A stretch of DNA of 64,000 nt from DATEPR01 sp036491115 (GTDB taxonomy: Bacteria > Actinomycetota > Actinomycetes > Mycobacteriales > Pseudonocardiaceae), in contig DASXCQ010000059.1 of the NCBI GenBank assembly GCA_036491115.1, forward strand, positions 1-64,000, in the 5' to 3' direction. Position numbers and translations under genes: made by a program. Position 1 is the stretch's first letter. Each line of letters opens with the position of its first letter. Below the pieces are notes generated by a model that was not told where the DNA came from, made no database searches, and saw only the letters and a list, made by a program, of their open reading frames with translations. Of this stretch, positions 18,239 to 28,426 are shown one piece after another.

Positions 18239-19378
18239 TCACGCCCGAACGGTCAGGCCGACCTTCTGGAACTCCTTGAGATCCGAGTAGCCGGTCTTGG
18301 CCATCGCCCGACGCAGCGCGCCGAACAGGTTCACCCGGCCCGCCGCGTCACTGGACGGGCCGAACAACAGCGTCCGCAGATCCACCCGCTGGTCGAGCGG
18401 GCAGCCCCGGACGATGCTGCGCGGCAGCGACGGATGCGCGGCAGCGGCCGTCCAGTACATGCCCCGGCCAGGGCTGTCCACCGCCTGGGCCAACGGTTCG
18501 CCCAGCATCACCGCGTCCGCGCCGCAGGCGATCGACTTGGCCAGGTCACCGCTGAACCGCGCGCCGCCGTCGGCGATCACGTGCACGTACCGGCCGCCGG
18601 TCTCGTCCAGGTAGTCGCGCCGCGCGGCCGCCGCGTCCACGATCGCGGTGGCCATCGGCACCCCGATGCCCAGCACCGAGTTCGTCGCCGTCACACCCTC
18701 GCTGTGGCCGTGCCCGACGAGCACGCCCGCCGCTCCGGTGCGCATCAGGTGCATGGCGGTGCGGTAGTCGGCGACGCCGCCGGCGATCACCGGCACGTCC
18801 AGCTCGGCGATGAACCGCTTGAGGTTCAACGGTTGTTCCTCGTCATCCGTGGACACGTGCTCTGCGGACACGATGGTGCCCTGCACGACCAGGATCTCCA
18901 CACCCGCGGCGAGCAGGTCGGGGGTCAGCTCGCCGGCCCGCTGCGGGCTGACCCGCACCGCGACCGTCACGCCGGACTCCCGGATCCGCTTGATCGACTC
19001 GGCCAGCAGGTCCGGCTGGATCGGCGCCGCGTGCAGTTCCTGCAGCACCCGCACCGCGGCCGACGGATCACGCCCGTCGGCGGCGGCGGCCAGCCGGTCC
19101 AGCGCCTCGTCGACGTTGGAGTGCCGCGCCCACAGGCCCTCCGCGTTCAGCACGGCCAACCCGCCCAACTCGCCGATCGCCACCGCGGAGTCGGGCGACA
19201 CCAGCGCGTCCGTGGGGTGGGTGATCAGCGGGATGTCGAACCGGTAGGCGTCGATCTGCCACGCCGTGGACACCACCTGGGACGAGCGGGTCCGCCGGGA
19301 CGGCACGATCTCGATGTCGTGCAGTTCGTACGCCGGCCGTGCGGTCCGACCCATCCCGATCTCGACGAGGTCGCGCAC
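18239..19378 (-). CDS. guaB3: GuaB3-family IMP dehydrogenase-related protein
   Basis: A 379-residue TIM-barrel protein of the actinobacterial GuaB3 family (Rv3410c type). The N-terminus reads RDLVEIGMGRTARPAYEL, then DIEIVPSRRTRSS, both family hallmarks. It lacks the CBS pair of GuaB. The family's exact reaction has been uncertain, with GMP reductase-like or redundant IMP dehydrogenase roles proposed. GTG 19378 is chosen because GGAAGGGG lies just upstream and homology begins there. It starts 29 bp after guaB and is co-transcribed with it. Confidence 0.93.
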   Translation of the reverse strand: MRDLVEIGMGRTARPAYELHDIEIVPSRRTRSSQVVSTAWQIDAYRFDIPLITHPTDALVSPDSAVAIGELGGLAVLNAEGLWARHSNVDEALDRLAAAADGRDPSAAVRVLQELHAAPIQPDLLAESIKRIRESGVTVAVRVSPQRAGELTPDLLAAGVEILVVQGTIVSAEHVSTDDEEQPLNLKRFIAELDVPVIAGGVADYRTAMHLMRTGAAGVLVGHGHSEGVTATNSVLGIGVPMATAIVDAAAARRDYLDETGGRYVHVIADGGARFSGDLAKSIACGADAVMLGEPLAQAVDSPGRGMYWTAAAAHPSLPRSIVRGCPLDQRVDLRTLLFGPSSDAAGRVNLFGALRRAMAKTGYSDLKEFQKVGLTVRA

Positions 19379-19407
19379 GGCGCCCCTTCCTGGTGTGCCC
19401 ACGTGGT

Positions 19408-20955
19408 TCAGTGGGTGGTGTAGTTGGGGGCTTCGACGGTCATCGTGATGTCGTGCGGGTGGCTCTCCTTCAGGCCCGCCGCGGTGATCCGCACCAGCGA
19501 CGCCTCCTGGAGGTCGGCGATCGTCCGGGCGCCCGCGAAGCCCATGCCCGCGCGCAACCCGCCGACCAACTGGTGCACCACCTGGGACAGCGGACCGCGG
19601 AACGCCACCCGGCCCTCGATACCCTGCGGCACCAGCTCGTCCTCGGACAGCACGTCGTCCTGACCGTAGCGGTCCTTCGAGTACGACCGGGTGCCCTCGC
19701 CGCGCGAGCGCATGGCGCCCAGCGAACCCATGCCCCGGTAGGTCTTGAACTGCTTGCCGTTGACCAGGATCAGCTCACCGGGGGACTCGGCGGTGCCGGA
19801 CAGCAGGCTGCCCAGCATGACCGAGCTGGCACCGGCCGCGATGGCTTTGGCGATGTCACCGGAGTACTGGATGCCGCCGTCGCCGATCACCGGCACGCGG
19901 TGCGGCCGGCACGCCTGGTCGGCCTCGTAGATCGCGCTGATCTGCGGCACGCCCACCCCGGCCACGACCCTGGTGGTGCAGATCGAACCCGGCCCGACGC
20001 CCACCTTCACCGCGTCCACCCCGGCCTCCACCAGTGCCTGGGCCCCGGCCCTGGTGGCGACGTTGCCGCCGATCACGTCCACCGTCTCGCCCAGCTCCCG
20101 CTTGAGCCGGGACACCATGTCCACGACGTTGCGCGAGTGGCCGTGGGCCGTGTCCACCACGAGCACGTCCACGCCCGCGTCCACCAGGCTCATCGCGCGC
20201 TGGAACGCGTCGCCGCCGACGCCGACGGCGGCGCCGCACAGCAGCCTGCCGTCCGGGTCCTTGGTGGCGTTGGGGTACTGCTCGGTCTTGACGAAGTCCT
20301 TCACCGTGATCAGGCCGCGCAGCTTGCCGGCACCGTCCACCAGCGGCAGCTTCTCCACCTTGTGCCGGCGCAGCAGGCCCAACGCGGCTTCCGCGGTGAC
20401 GCCGACCTGCGCTGTCACCAGCGGCGCGGTGGTCATCACCTCGCGGACCGGCCGGGTGTGGTCCATCTCGAACCGCATGTCCCGGTTGGTGATGATGCCC
20501 ACCAGGGTGCCGTCCGCATCGGTCACCGGGACGCCGGAAATCCGGAACCGGGCGCACAGCGCGTCCACCTCGGCCAGCGTGTCGTCCGGGGAGCACGTCA
20601 CGGGATCGGTGACCATGCCGGCCTCGGACCGCTTCACGGTCTCGGCCTGGCGGGTCTGCTCGTCGATGGACAGGTTGCGCTGCAGGATGCCGATACCGCC
20701 CTGCCGGGCCATCGCGATCGCCATCCGCGACTCGGTCACGGTGTCCATCGCGGCGGAGACCAGCGGCACCCGCAGCATGACGTTGCGCGAGAGTCTGGTG
20801 CTCGTGTCGGCCTGGCTCGGGATGATGTCGGATTCGGCTGGTAGCAGCAGGACGTCGTCGAAGGTGAGGCCGAGCATGGCGAACTTGGTGGGCACCTGGG
20901 CGCCGGCGAACTCGGTCGCGGCGCCGGTTGCCGGGTCGAGCACCGTTCCAGTCAT
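19408..20955 (-). CDS. guaB: IMP dehydrogenase
   Basis: The 515-residue enzyme oxidises IMP to XMP with NAD, the rate-limiting step before GuaA. The barrel begins with GLTFDDVLLLPAESDIIP. Two CBS domains occupy about residues 110-230 (VTCSPDDTLAEVDALCARFRI, then a second). The catalytic Cys lies in GPGSICTTR, and the mobile-flap segment with SRGEGTRSYSKDRY is present. ATG 20955 precedes the family-typical N-terminus; the open frame beyond is not conserved. Gene order guaB-guaB3 matches M. tuberculosis Rv3411c-Rv3410c. Confidence 0.97.
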   Translation of the reverse strand: MTGTVLDPATGAATEFAGAQVPTKFAMLGLTFDDVLLLPAESDIIPSQADTSTRLSRNVMLRVPLVSAAMDTVTESRMAIAMARQGGIGILQRNLSIDEQTRQAETVKRSEAGMVTDPVTCSPDDTLAEVDALCARFRISGVPVTDADGTLVGIITNRDMRFEMDHTRPVREVMTTAPLVTAQVGVTAEAALGLLRRHKVEKLPLVDGAGKLRGLITVKDFVKTEQYPNATKDPDGRLLCGAAVGVGGDAFQRAMSLVDAGVDVLVVDTAHGHSRNVVDMVSRLKRELGETVDVIGGNVATRAGAQALVEAGVDAVKVGVGPGSICTTRVVAGVGVPQISAIYEADQACRPHRVPVIGDGGIQYSGDIAKAIAAGASSVMLGSLLSGTAESPGELILVNGKQFKTYRGMGSLGAMRSRGEGTRSYSKDRYGQDDVLSEDELVPQGIEGRVAFRGPLSQVVHQLVGGLRAGMGFAGARTIADLQEASLVRITAAGLKESHPHDITMTVEAPNYTTH

Positions 20956-21102
20956 GGTGTGACGGCAAGCCTTCCTGGCCGGGAGAGGGGCGCCGGTGCG
21001 GTCGGCATCGGCGCAGGCAGCGTGGGTGATACGAGTCCGTACCCACTCCCTGCCCATGGTATCGAGTGTCAGGCAGGCCGTGGCCGGGTACCGTGCCGGT
21101 TC

Positions 21103-21492
21103 GTGCCCCATGAAGCGCTGCCGCCCGACCCGTTCGCGAACGACCCGGACGATCCGACCCGGGAACTGCAGGCCGGCGACGATGACGAGCAGGATCAACC
21201 GATCACGGACGCCGAGCGCGACGAACTGGTCGAGGACCTGGCCGATCTGGCCGTCTACCAGGCGCTGCTCGCGCCGCGCGGGGTACGCGGCATCGTGGTC
21301 GACTGCGCCGACTGCGAGGAACCGCATTACCACGACTGGGCCCTGCTGCGGGCCAGCCTGGAGCAGTTGCTCAACGACGGCCGGATGCGGCCGCACGAGC
21401 CGGCCTTCGACCCGAACCCGCGTGACTACGTGACCTGGGAGTACTGCCGCGGTTTCGCCGACGGCGTAACGGCGACCGAAAGCGCCCGCTGA
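21103..21492 (+). CDS. DUF5319-family protein
   Basis: This 129-residue acidic protein corresponds to the conserved neighbour of guaB2 in mycobacteria (Rv3412). It starts at GTG 21103 with PHEALPPDPFANDPDDP and has a paired-cysteine segment VDCADCEEPHYHDW and a C-terminal YVTWEYCRGFADG, suggesting a metal or redox site. Its role is unknown. TACCGT at 21089-21094 lies eight bases before the GTG, so a leaderless transcript is plausible. The gene diverges from guaB and its stop codon lies inside the terminator hairpin that follows. Confidence 0.85.
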   Translation: MPHEALPPDPFANDPDDPTRELQAGDDDEQDQPITDAERDELVEDLADLAVYQALLAPRGVRGIVVDCADCEEPHYHDWALLRASLEQLLNDGRMRPHEPAFDPNPRDYVTWEYCRGFADGVTATESAR

Positions 21493-21513
21493 CCTGGCCG
21501 GTCAGCGGGCGCT
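21481..21513. terminator. Bidirectional terminator containing a stop codon
   Basis: A perfect 14-bp stem (AGCGCCCGCTGACC at 21481-21494, complement at 21500-21513) with a 5-base loop lies between convergent genes. The TGA stop of the DUF5319 gene (21490-21492) is inside the left arm. It can serve both the DUF5319 transcript and the sigD-rsdA transcript. Confidence 0.85.
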
Positions 21514-21532
21514 CCTCGGCAATCGTCTGCCC

Positions 21533-22720
21533 TCAGTTGGCCGCGGACGTCGCCGCCCCGATGTCGGAGCTGCTGGTGTCCGGCGTCGCCGGGTTGAACA
21601 CCGGCTGGTCCTGCGGTGAGTTCCCGGCCGGCGGCTGGTTCGGCTGCTGCGGGGCGTCGCCCGCGGTGCCGGTGTCGCCGGTGTCCGGCGGCGGGGTGTC
21701 GTCGGTGGTGGTCGGCGGCGGTGGGTTGTCCGTCGTCGTCGGCGGCGGGTTGTCCGTCGTGGTGTCCGGTGACTGCTGTGACGGCGGAGCCGTCTCCGAG
21801 TCGACGGACGAGTTCGCCGGCGCGGCCGTGGTCGGCGCGGCGGTGCTGCCGTGCGGTGGGGCCGGTGGCAGCGTAGTCAGCGTCGTGTTGTCCAGCTGGA
21901 TGAGCAGGTTCTGTTGCTGCGCCTGAAGATTCGCCTTGCCGTCCGAGCTGTCCACCGACGGGAGCGACACCCCTGCCTGCACCAGCGCGGAGCGTGCCTC
22001 CTCGAAGTGGCCCTGCTGCAACGCCTGGCTGGCGTGGTGCAGGTCGTTGCGCACCAGTGCGGCGGCCTCGACGGACTTGGCGTGGTCGGTGTAGAGCACC
22101 TGCGAGATTCCCCACAGTGCGTCCCCGGGCACCGCGTTGCGCGCGGCCAGACCCATGCCGCTGATCATGATCACCAGCGCGGCGGCCGCGGTCGCGAGCG
22201 GTACCAGATAGCGGGGCCGACGGCGGCGCAGCTTCGCGCCGACGGCGATGGTCGCCATCGCGGTGTCGGCGTCGACGAGCTCGCCGATCGGCTCGGCATC
22301 CACGTCGAGCCGCCAGGACAGCAGCAGGGACTTCAGTTCCGGATCCTGGTCCGGCCCGGTCATCGAGTTGTCGAACGAGACCAGAGCCGACAGGAGTGCG
22401 TCGTCGGCGTGCACGGCGGACAGGTCGACGGGACCGTCCTGCTCCGTGCCGTCCGACCAACCGGTCGGTGTGGGCAACACGCCGAACCGACGCGTGTCCG
22501 CACCCGCATCGGTACGATCGGTACTGTCAGGACTGTCACTTTCGCCGGCACGGTCGTACCCGGCACCGCCGTCCTCGCCCCGTACGGCGGAGAACACGGT
22601 TGTCTCATCGTCGGGAGCCCCCATCGCACCCGTCGACGGCACCAGCGGTTCGTCCGGAGTTCGTGCCGGCTGGTCTCTCCACTCGAGCCCGCCAACCCCG
22701 TGCTCTCGCTGGTCTGACAC
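21533..22720 (-). CDS. rsdA: Anti-sigma-D factor RsdA
   Basis: A 395-residue single-pass membrane anti-sigma factor. A long acidic N-terminal tail precedes the sigma-binding region (about 104-150, with DDALLSALVS and LLLSWRLDVD). One membrane helix spans about 171-192. The outer part has a helical segment (VPGDALWGISQVLYTDHAKSV) and a very Pro/Thr-rich tail. Its GTG start follows the sigD stop directly, with AGGAGG inside sigD, so the two are made together. Release of SigD probably requires regulated proteolysis, as in M. tuberculosis, where RsdA is degraded by ClpXP. The tail is longer than in the mycobacterial protein. Confidence 0.92.
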   Translation of the reverse strand: MSDQREHGVGGLEWRDQPARTPDEPLVPSTGAMGAPDDETTVFSAVRGEDGGAGYDRAGESDSPDSTDRTDAGADTRRFGVLPTPTGWSDGTEQDGPVDLSAVHADDALLSALVSFDNSMTGPDQDPELKSLLLSWRLDVDAEPIGELVDADTAMATIAVGAKLRRRRPRYLVPLATAAAALVIMISGMGLAARNAVPGDALWGISQVLYTDHAKSVEAAALVRNDLHHASQALQQGHFEEARSALVQAGVSLPSVDSSDGKANLQAQQQNLLIQLDNTTLTTLPPAPPHGSTAAPTTAAPANSSVDSETAPPSQQSPDTTTDNPPPTTTDNPPPPTTTDDTPPPDTGDTGTAGDAPQQPNQPPAGNSPQDQPVFNPATPDTSSSDIGAATSAAN

Positions 22721-23278
22721 TCAGACCACCTCCTCTGCCGCGAGCGCCCTTCGCAGCATCGCCAGCGCGTGGTGCTGGATGACCCGCACCGCACTCGGCG
22801 TGGAACCAACAGCGTCGGCGGTGTCGTCCGCCGACAGCCCGACCACCAGCCGCAGCACCAGGATCTCCCGGTACCTGGCCGGTAAAACCCGCAGCAGCGA
22901 AGCCATCCTGGCCGGCAGCCCGTTACGGGCCGCCTGCTGCTCGGGCTGGCCATCCATGTCCGGTCGATCGGGGACCGCGGCCACCCGGTCGTGCGCCGCA
23001 ACCTTCTGCGTCGCGATTCCGTACACGAACGCCACGAACGGCCGCTCCTGGTGTCGATAACCAGGCAGCGCCGTCAGCACCGCGAGACACACCTCCTGCG
23101 CCACGTCGTCCGCCGAGGCGAACGACCCTTCCTGCCGGCCCAGTCGGGCGCGGCAGTACCGCACGGCCAACGGCCGGACCCACGCCAGCAGACACTCCAC
23201 CGACGGTCGGTCGCCGCCGACCGCGGCGCCCACCATCGCGGCGCCCAGTCCGTCCCCCAAGTTGGTCATCGCAGGCAA
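22721..23278 (-). CDS. sigD: ECF RNA polymerase sigma factor SigD
   Basis: A 185-residue ECF sigma factor. Region 2 (about 30-100) includes DDVAQEVCLAVLTALPGY and region 4 (about 125-180) includes LPARYREILVLRLVVGLSADDTADAVGSTPSAVRVIQHHAL. It recruits RNA polymerase to a regulon that in mycobacteria includes stationary-phase genes. Adjacent rsdA encodes its inhibitor. Either ATG 23278 or ATG 23269 may be used. The upstream gap holds a dyad that could be a control site. Confidence 0.94.
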   Translation of the reverse strand: MPAMTNLGDGLGAAMVGAAVGGDRPSVECLLAWVRPLAVRYCRARLGRQEGSFASADDVAQEVCLAVLTALPGYRHQERPFVAFVYGIATQKVAAHDRVAAVPDRPDMDGQPEQQAARNGLPARMASLLRVLPARYREILVLRLVVGLSADDTADAVGSTPSAVRVIQHHALAMLRRALAAEEVV

Positions 23279-23321
23279 CAGTCCTGGTGTTACGTCTTAG
23301 CGGTCACTACAGACCGAATCA

Positions 23322-23338
23322 GGTGACACAGCGTCACC
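23322..23338. promoter_or_regulatory. Dyad upstream of sigD
   Basis: GGTGAC-N5-GTCACC is a perfect inverted repeat (6-bp arms, 5-bp spacer) 44 bp upstream of the sigD start. A related GGTCAC lies at 23312. An operator role is inferred from position only. Confidence 0.3.
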
Positions 23339-23447
23339 CACACCGACCCCATTACCGTACTCGCAGCAGCCAGCATCCGTCGATCCCGAATTGATCATGG
23401 CTGGTGAGCAGGGTGAGAGTCGGTCCACAAGCCACCTGGACACACGA

Positions 23448-23478
23448 ATCCGGCCCGGTGGCAACCACCGGACCGGAT
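23448..23478 (-). terminator. Hairpin downstream of bldM
   Basis: A 14-bp stem with one mismatch (ATCCGGCCCGGTGG at 23448-23461, paired with 23465-23478) closes a 3-base loop. It lies 65 bases after the bldM stop on the minus strand and separates bldM from sigD. There is no strong T tract. Confidence 0.65.
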
Positions 23479-23543
23479 GCGCTGTGTCACCGATCTGCGT
23501 GCGCTTCCGTGCGCACCTCGCGACCGTTCGGTCTAGGGCGTTA

Positions 23544-24140
23544 CTACGAAACGAGGCCGCGACGGAAGCCATGCGCCACCGCCTGTGCCCGGTCGCGCAC
23601 GCCCAGCTTGCGGAACAGCCGGCGGGCGTGGGTCTTCACCGTGTCCTCGGACAGGTACAGCTCGCGGCCGATCTGGCCGTTGCTCTTGCCCTGGCTCATC
23701 CCGCGCAGCACCTGGAGCTCGCGGTCGGTCAGCTGGACACCGGGGTCCGATGGCTGCCGGGGCGCCGGCACCGAGGTGCTGGCCAGGGTGTGTGCCAGGG
23801 CGGCGACCAGTTCCGGCCGGGACGCGTCCCAGCGGAGGTAACCTCGAGCGCCGCCGGCGATGGCGGCGGCGATGCTGCCGGCGTCGTCGGGTGCGCCGAA
23901 CACGATGACGTTCGCCTGCGGGTTGGCAGAGACGAGACGGCGGGTGGCCTCCACGCCTGTCGGAACGGCGCGCTGGGTACCGACCAGCACGACGTCCACC
24001 GGCTGCCGAGTGAACCGAGCCAACAACTCGTCACCGTGCGCTACACAGTCGATGCGACTGACCCCTGGCACAGCAGACATCACGCGCGTCAAACCTTCCC
24101 GCACGCTGCGCCGGTCGTCGCAGATCAAGACCGTCGTCAC
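23544..24140 (-). CDS. bldM: BldM-type atypical response regulator
   Basis: A 198-residue orphan regulator. The C-terminal LuxR-type domain (about 135-195) is nearly identical in pattern to Streptomyces BldM: RELQVLRGMSQGKSN, then GRELYLSEDTVKTHARRLF and AVAHGFRRGLV. In the receiver domain Asp8 and Asp9 remain, but the phospho-acceptor position 54 is Gly (VVLVG) and the usual Lys region reads GYLRW, so it cannot be phosphorylated normally. BldM controls sporulation genes in Streptomyces, alone or with WhiI. AAGGAG five bases before GTG 24140 fixes the start. It lies between sigD and whiB3/whiD-type genes. Confidence 0.88.
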   Translation of the reverse strand: MTTVLICDDRRSVREGLTRVMSAVPGVSRIDCVAHGDELLARFTRQPVDVVLVGTQRAVPTGVEATRRLVSANPQANVIVFGAPDDAGSIAAAIAGGARGYLRWDASRPELVAALAHTLASTSVPAPRQPSDPGVQLTDRELQVLRGMSQGKSNGQIGRELYLSEDTVKTHARRLFRKLGVRDRAQAVAHGFRRGLVS

Positions 24141-24228
24141 GGGGACTCCTTCCAGCGGCCGTGTGCCGTTCCATCTCCGGTATCGGCCACCAGGGGGCAG
24201 ACCTTGACACGATCTGGTGCTGAATCCG

Positions 24229-25134
24229 TCAAGTAATTCGTCCGCAACCCGTTCGGGTTGGTTCACCGGAATGGATCAGCGCCCCCGGCAGCCACGGGGA
24301 CGCGGCCGCGATTCTCCGTTTTGTCGGATCTGACCACGAGAATATCCTGGCCAGGGCATCGGCCGCCACCGCCGTGTGCTGAGCCGCCCGATCCGGGGCC
24401 AACTCGGCCAGTTGCAGCGCGCAAGGCCAGGCCAGCGGGAATATCCCCCGTGTGAGGGATACGGCCTCGGCCTCCGTCAGTAGCCGCACTGCCTGCCGCC
24501 GCCCGTCCGGGGTTCCCCCGGTCGCCAGTGCGACACCCAACATCATGGTCGACTTCACGGTGTGTCGCGTCGCGCCGGCCGCCTCGGCGAAGCGCTTCGA
24601 CCGATCGGCAAGGGTCACGGCGGCGTCCGGCCGACCGGTCGCCAGGGCAAGCTCGGTAGCCACCCAGCCGACACGGACGGTAATCCGCCATGAGATCGCA
24701 TCCCTCACCTGGCGGGCAGCATCGAGCAACCGGGTGGCTTCGGCGGGATGGCCCAGACCGATCGCGTCGGCCGCCAGGCCGAGCAGCACATCGGCCGTGG
24801 CGCCCGCCCGGTCGATCCCGTGCTGATCGGGTGGTCCTGGCTGGTCAGGGGCCGCGGTCAGCCGTCGCGCGGCCTCGGCGTCGTGGCGACGGGCCTCGGC
24901 GTGGCCGCCGACCTGGCGCAGGTGGGAGGCCAGGGTGGTGCCGGCGAGCGCGGCCACGACCGGGTCCCGGGAGCCGATCAGTCGGCCGAGGTGACCGGCC
25001 GCCGCCGCGTACCGGCCCTGGCCGCCCAGGACGACCGCCGCCAGCCACCGGTCCAGCGGTGGCGCGTCCGCCGCCACCCGCACGACAGCCTCCGGTCGGG
25101 CGCCGAAAGCGGACGCCAGCAGTGCCTCATCCAC
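24229..25134 (-). CDS. TPR-like protein of the Rv3415c type
   Basis: A 301-residue Ala-rich, wholly helical protein with repeated pairs of helices typical of degenerate tetratricopeptide repeats (for example HPAEATRLLDAARQVRD and LALATGRPDAAVTLADRS). No enzymatic motif is seen. The position between sigD/bldM and whiB3 matches M. tuberculosis Rv3415c, also uncharacterised. GTG 25134 is the listed start. A scaffold or regulator-binding role is a guess from the fold. Confidence 0.75.
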   Translation of the reverse strand: MDEALLASAFGARPEAVVRVAADAPPLDRWLAAVVLGGQGRYAAAAGHLGRLIGSRDPVVAALAGTTLASHLRQVGGHAEARRHDAEAARRLTAAPDQPGPPDQHGIDRAGATADVLLGLAADAIGLGHPAEATRLLDAARQVRDAISWRITVRVGWVATELALATGRPDAAVTLADRSKRFAEAAGATRHTVKSTMMLGVALATGGTPDGRRQAVRLLTEAEAVSLTRGIFPLAWPCALQLAELAPDRAAQHTAVAADALARIFSWSDPTKRRIAAASPWLPGALIHSGEPTRTGCGRIT

Positions 25135-25179
25135 AGCGCACCATTCTCACCGACACCCGGGCCGATGCCGGCGGCCGGT

Positions 25180-26148
25180 TCACAGCACGGCGTGCTCGAT
25201 GTCGTCGGCCGCCGGGCCGATGCCGTCCGGCAGGACGAGCGCCGGGTCCACGTCGAGGACCTGCCAGCCGGGCCCGGCGACGAACAGGCGGGTGCGCTGC
25301 CGGCTCCGTGGCGACGTCGCGACCAGGGCCGGATCGGCGGTGGCCGGCCGTTGCGCCCACAGCACCACGGCGGCCGGCGACATGCGGCGGATCGCGCCGG
25401 CCAGGGCGTCGGCCGGCACGGCGGCGCCGAGCATCCGGGTGCCGAGATCGCGGTGGGCCAGCGTCGCGACCAGCCCGTACAGCGGCAGGGTGTGCTCCTC
25501 ACCGGGCGCGGCGGCCAGCAGCACCGGACGCGGATTACGTGGCCGCATGACCAGCGGCGTCGCCCGGATCAGCGCCGATCGGACGCACTCGTGCAGCAGT
25601 TGCTCCAACTCCGCCGAACCCGGATGTCCCCAGCGCCTGCCCAGCGCGCCCAGCACCGGCCGGATCACCTCGTCCCACACCCTCGGCACGCCACTGGCCT
25701 CGATCGCCTCGGCCAGCAGCCGCTGCGCCGCCACCGAGTCCATCGCCAGCACCGCCCGGCCGAACCCCTTGGCCAGCCGGCCGGCACCGGGCAGCCGCAG
25801 CGCCCGAGCCCCGTTGACCAGGTCGGACCGGTCCTCGACAGGCGTCTCGGCCAGCGCGTACCTGGCCGCCTCGGCCGGTGAGGCACCCCGGACCAACGCC
25901 CGCTGCATCAGTTCCAGCCGGGCCACGTCCTGTCCGGCGTACCTGCGGTGCCGGCCGGTGGCGTGACCGCTCGGGCCCACGCCGTACCGCCGGTCCCAGG
26001 TGCGCAGTGTCGCGGGCGCGATGCCCAGCCGCCGCGCGACCGCGGCGACCGTGAGGAACGGTTCGTGCGGGTCCGGATCCGGACCGTCACCGCCCGCCTG
26101 CTCCATCGGCTCCGTTGGCGCGCGACCGTTCGATTCCGGTCGCGACAT
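25180..26148 (-). CDS. MerR-type regulator with cobalamin-binding-like domain
   Basis: About 322 residues. The N-terminal MerR helix-turn-helix (about 32-98) reads LTVAAVARRLGIAPATLRTWDRRYGVGP. The rest resembles the helical cap plus Rossmann-like B12-binding region of CarH/LitR light regulators. The cap includes LEQLLHECVRSALI, and the following AAPGEEHTLPLYGLVATL has an E-x-H, but the usual ligand His motif (DxHxxG-like) is not clear, so cobalamin binding is doubtful. ATG 26160 is an alternative start. It belongs to the developmental-regulator cluster and is divergent from the whiB gene. Confidence 0.8.
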   Translation of the reverse strand: MSRPESNGRAPTEPMEQAGGDGPDPDPHEPFLTVAAVARRLGIAPATLRTWDRRYGVGPSGHATGRHRRYAGQDVARLELMQRALVRGASPAEAARYALAETPVEDRSDLVNGARALRLPGAGRLAKGFGRAVLAMDSVAAQRLLAEAIEASGVPRVWDEVIRPVLGALGRRWGHPGSAELEQLLHECVRSALIRATPLVMRPRNPRPVLLAAAPGEEHTLPLYGLVATLAHRDLGTRMLGAAVPADALAGAIRRMSPAAVVLWAQRPATADPALVATSPRSRQRTRLFVAGPGWQVLDVDPALVLPDGIGPAADDIEHAVL

Positions 26149-26296
26149 CACGGCCACCATCGTCCGGCCCGCGTGCCGCACCGGCAACCGGTGCCACCAG
26201 GGCCCTGCCTGCCTGCGTGAATCCGATCGACCACGCCGTGCGAGGACGCCACACCCCCGATTGGATGAAAATGTCGACGTTGGGGCACAACGACTC

Positions 26297-26325
26297 TTGA
26301 ACAAGTTTTGACACGCTTCTACTGT
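26297..26325 (+). promoter_or_regulatory. Promoter of the whiB3/whiD gene
   Basis: TTGAAC (26297-26302), a 17-bp spacer and TACTGT (26320-26325) match a housekeeping-type promoter. The predicted leader to ATG 26383 is about 50 bases and contains the ribosome site. A second -35-like TTGACA lies at 26308. Confidence 0.55.
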
Positions 26326-26382
26326 CGATCACGCTGGGCCGAATGGAGTAGTGCCAATGGCCTGGCGGAGGGAGGCGGTGAG

Positions 26383-26703
26383 ATGGCGGACACCCGGAGG
26401 CTGCCCGGCCCCAACGCCGACGTGTGGGACTGGCAGCTCGAAGGATCCTGCCGAGGTATGGACAGCGCGTTCTTCTTCCACCCCGACGGGGAACGCGGCC
26501 CCGCCAGGGCCCGGCGCGAGGCACGGGCGAAGGCGGTCTGCCAGGCGTGCCCGGTACTGCAACTGTGCCGCCGGCACGCGCTCGCCGTGCAGGAGCCGTA
26601 CGGGATCTGGGGTGGGCTCTCGGAGTCCGAACGGGACTCCATCATCAAGTCGCGCAAGCGGCAGCTCGCGCTGGACCGGATTCCGGTGCAGTCGCGGCGG
26701 TAA
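26383..26703 (+). CDS. whiB3: WhiB-family redox regulator, WhiB3/WhiD type
   Basis: A 106-residue iron-sulfur transcription factor. Conserved cysteines lie in GSCRGMDS and CQACPVLQLC, giving the four ligands for a 4Fe-4S cluster; GIWGGLSESERD is the sigma-contact turn, followed by the basic DNA-binding tail. The N-terminus RRLPGPNADVWDWQLEG closely follows M. tuberculosis WhiB3 (Rv3416) and Streptomyces WhiD. Such proteins bind the principal sigma factor and respond to oxygen, nitric oxide or redox state. GGAGGGAGG supports ATG 26383. It is divergent from the MerR gene and convergent with groEL1. Confidence 0.93.
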   Translation: MADTRRLPGPNADVWDWQLEGSCRGMDSAFFFHPDGERGPARARREARAKAVCQACPVLQLCRRHALAVQEPYGIWGGLSESERDSIIKSRKRQLALDRIPVQSRR

Positions 26704-26734
26704 CGACGCCCCGGGGTGGGTCGGGAGGCAGTCG

Positions 26735-26764
26735 AAGGGCGGCATCCGCGTGGATGCCGCCCTT
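26735..26764. terminator. Bidirectional terminator between whiB3 and groEL1
   Basis: A perfect 13-bp stem (AAGGGCGGCATCC at 26735-26747, complement 26752-26764) with a 4-base loop. The arms begin with AA and end with TT, so it can work for both convergent genes. Confidence 0.85.
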
Positions 26765-26784
26765 GGACGTGCAGAGACTGTTCG

Positions 26785-28404
<1,620 letters not shown>

Positions 28405-28426
28405 CGCATGCCTTTCTTGGACGCGA

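Noticed and set aside
23297..23572. Open frame of 91 codons on the minus strand between sigD and bldM
   Set aside because: It covers two hairpins and the sigD promoter region, has no ribosome site and no recognisable domain.
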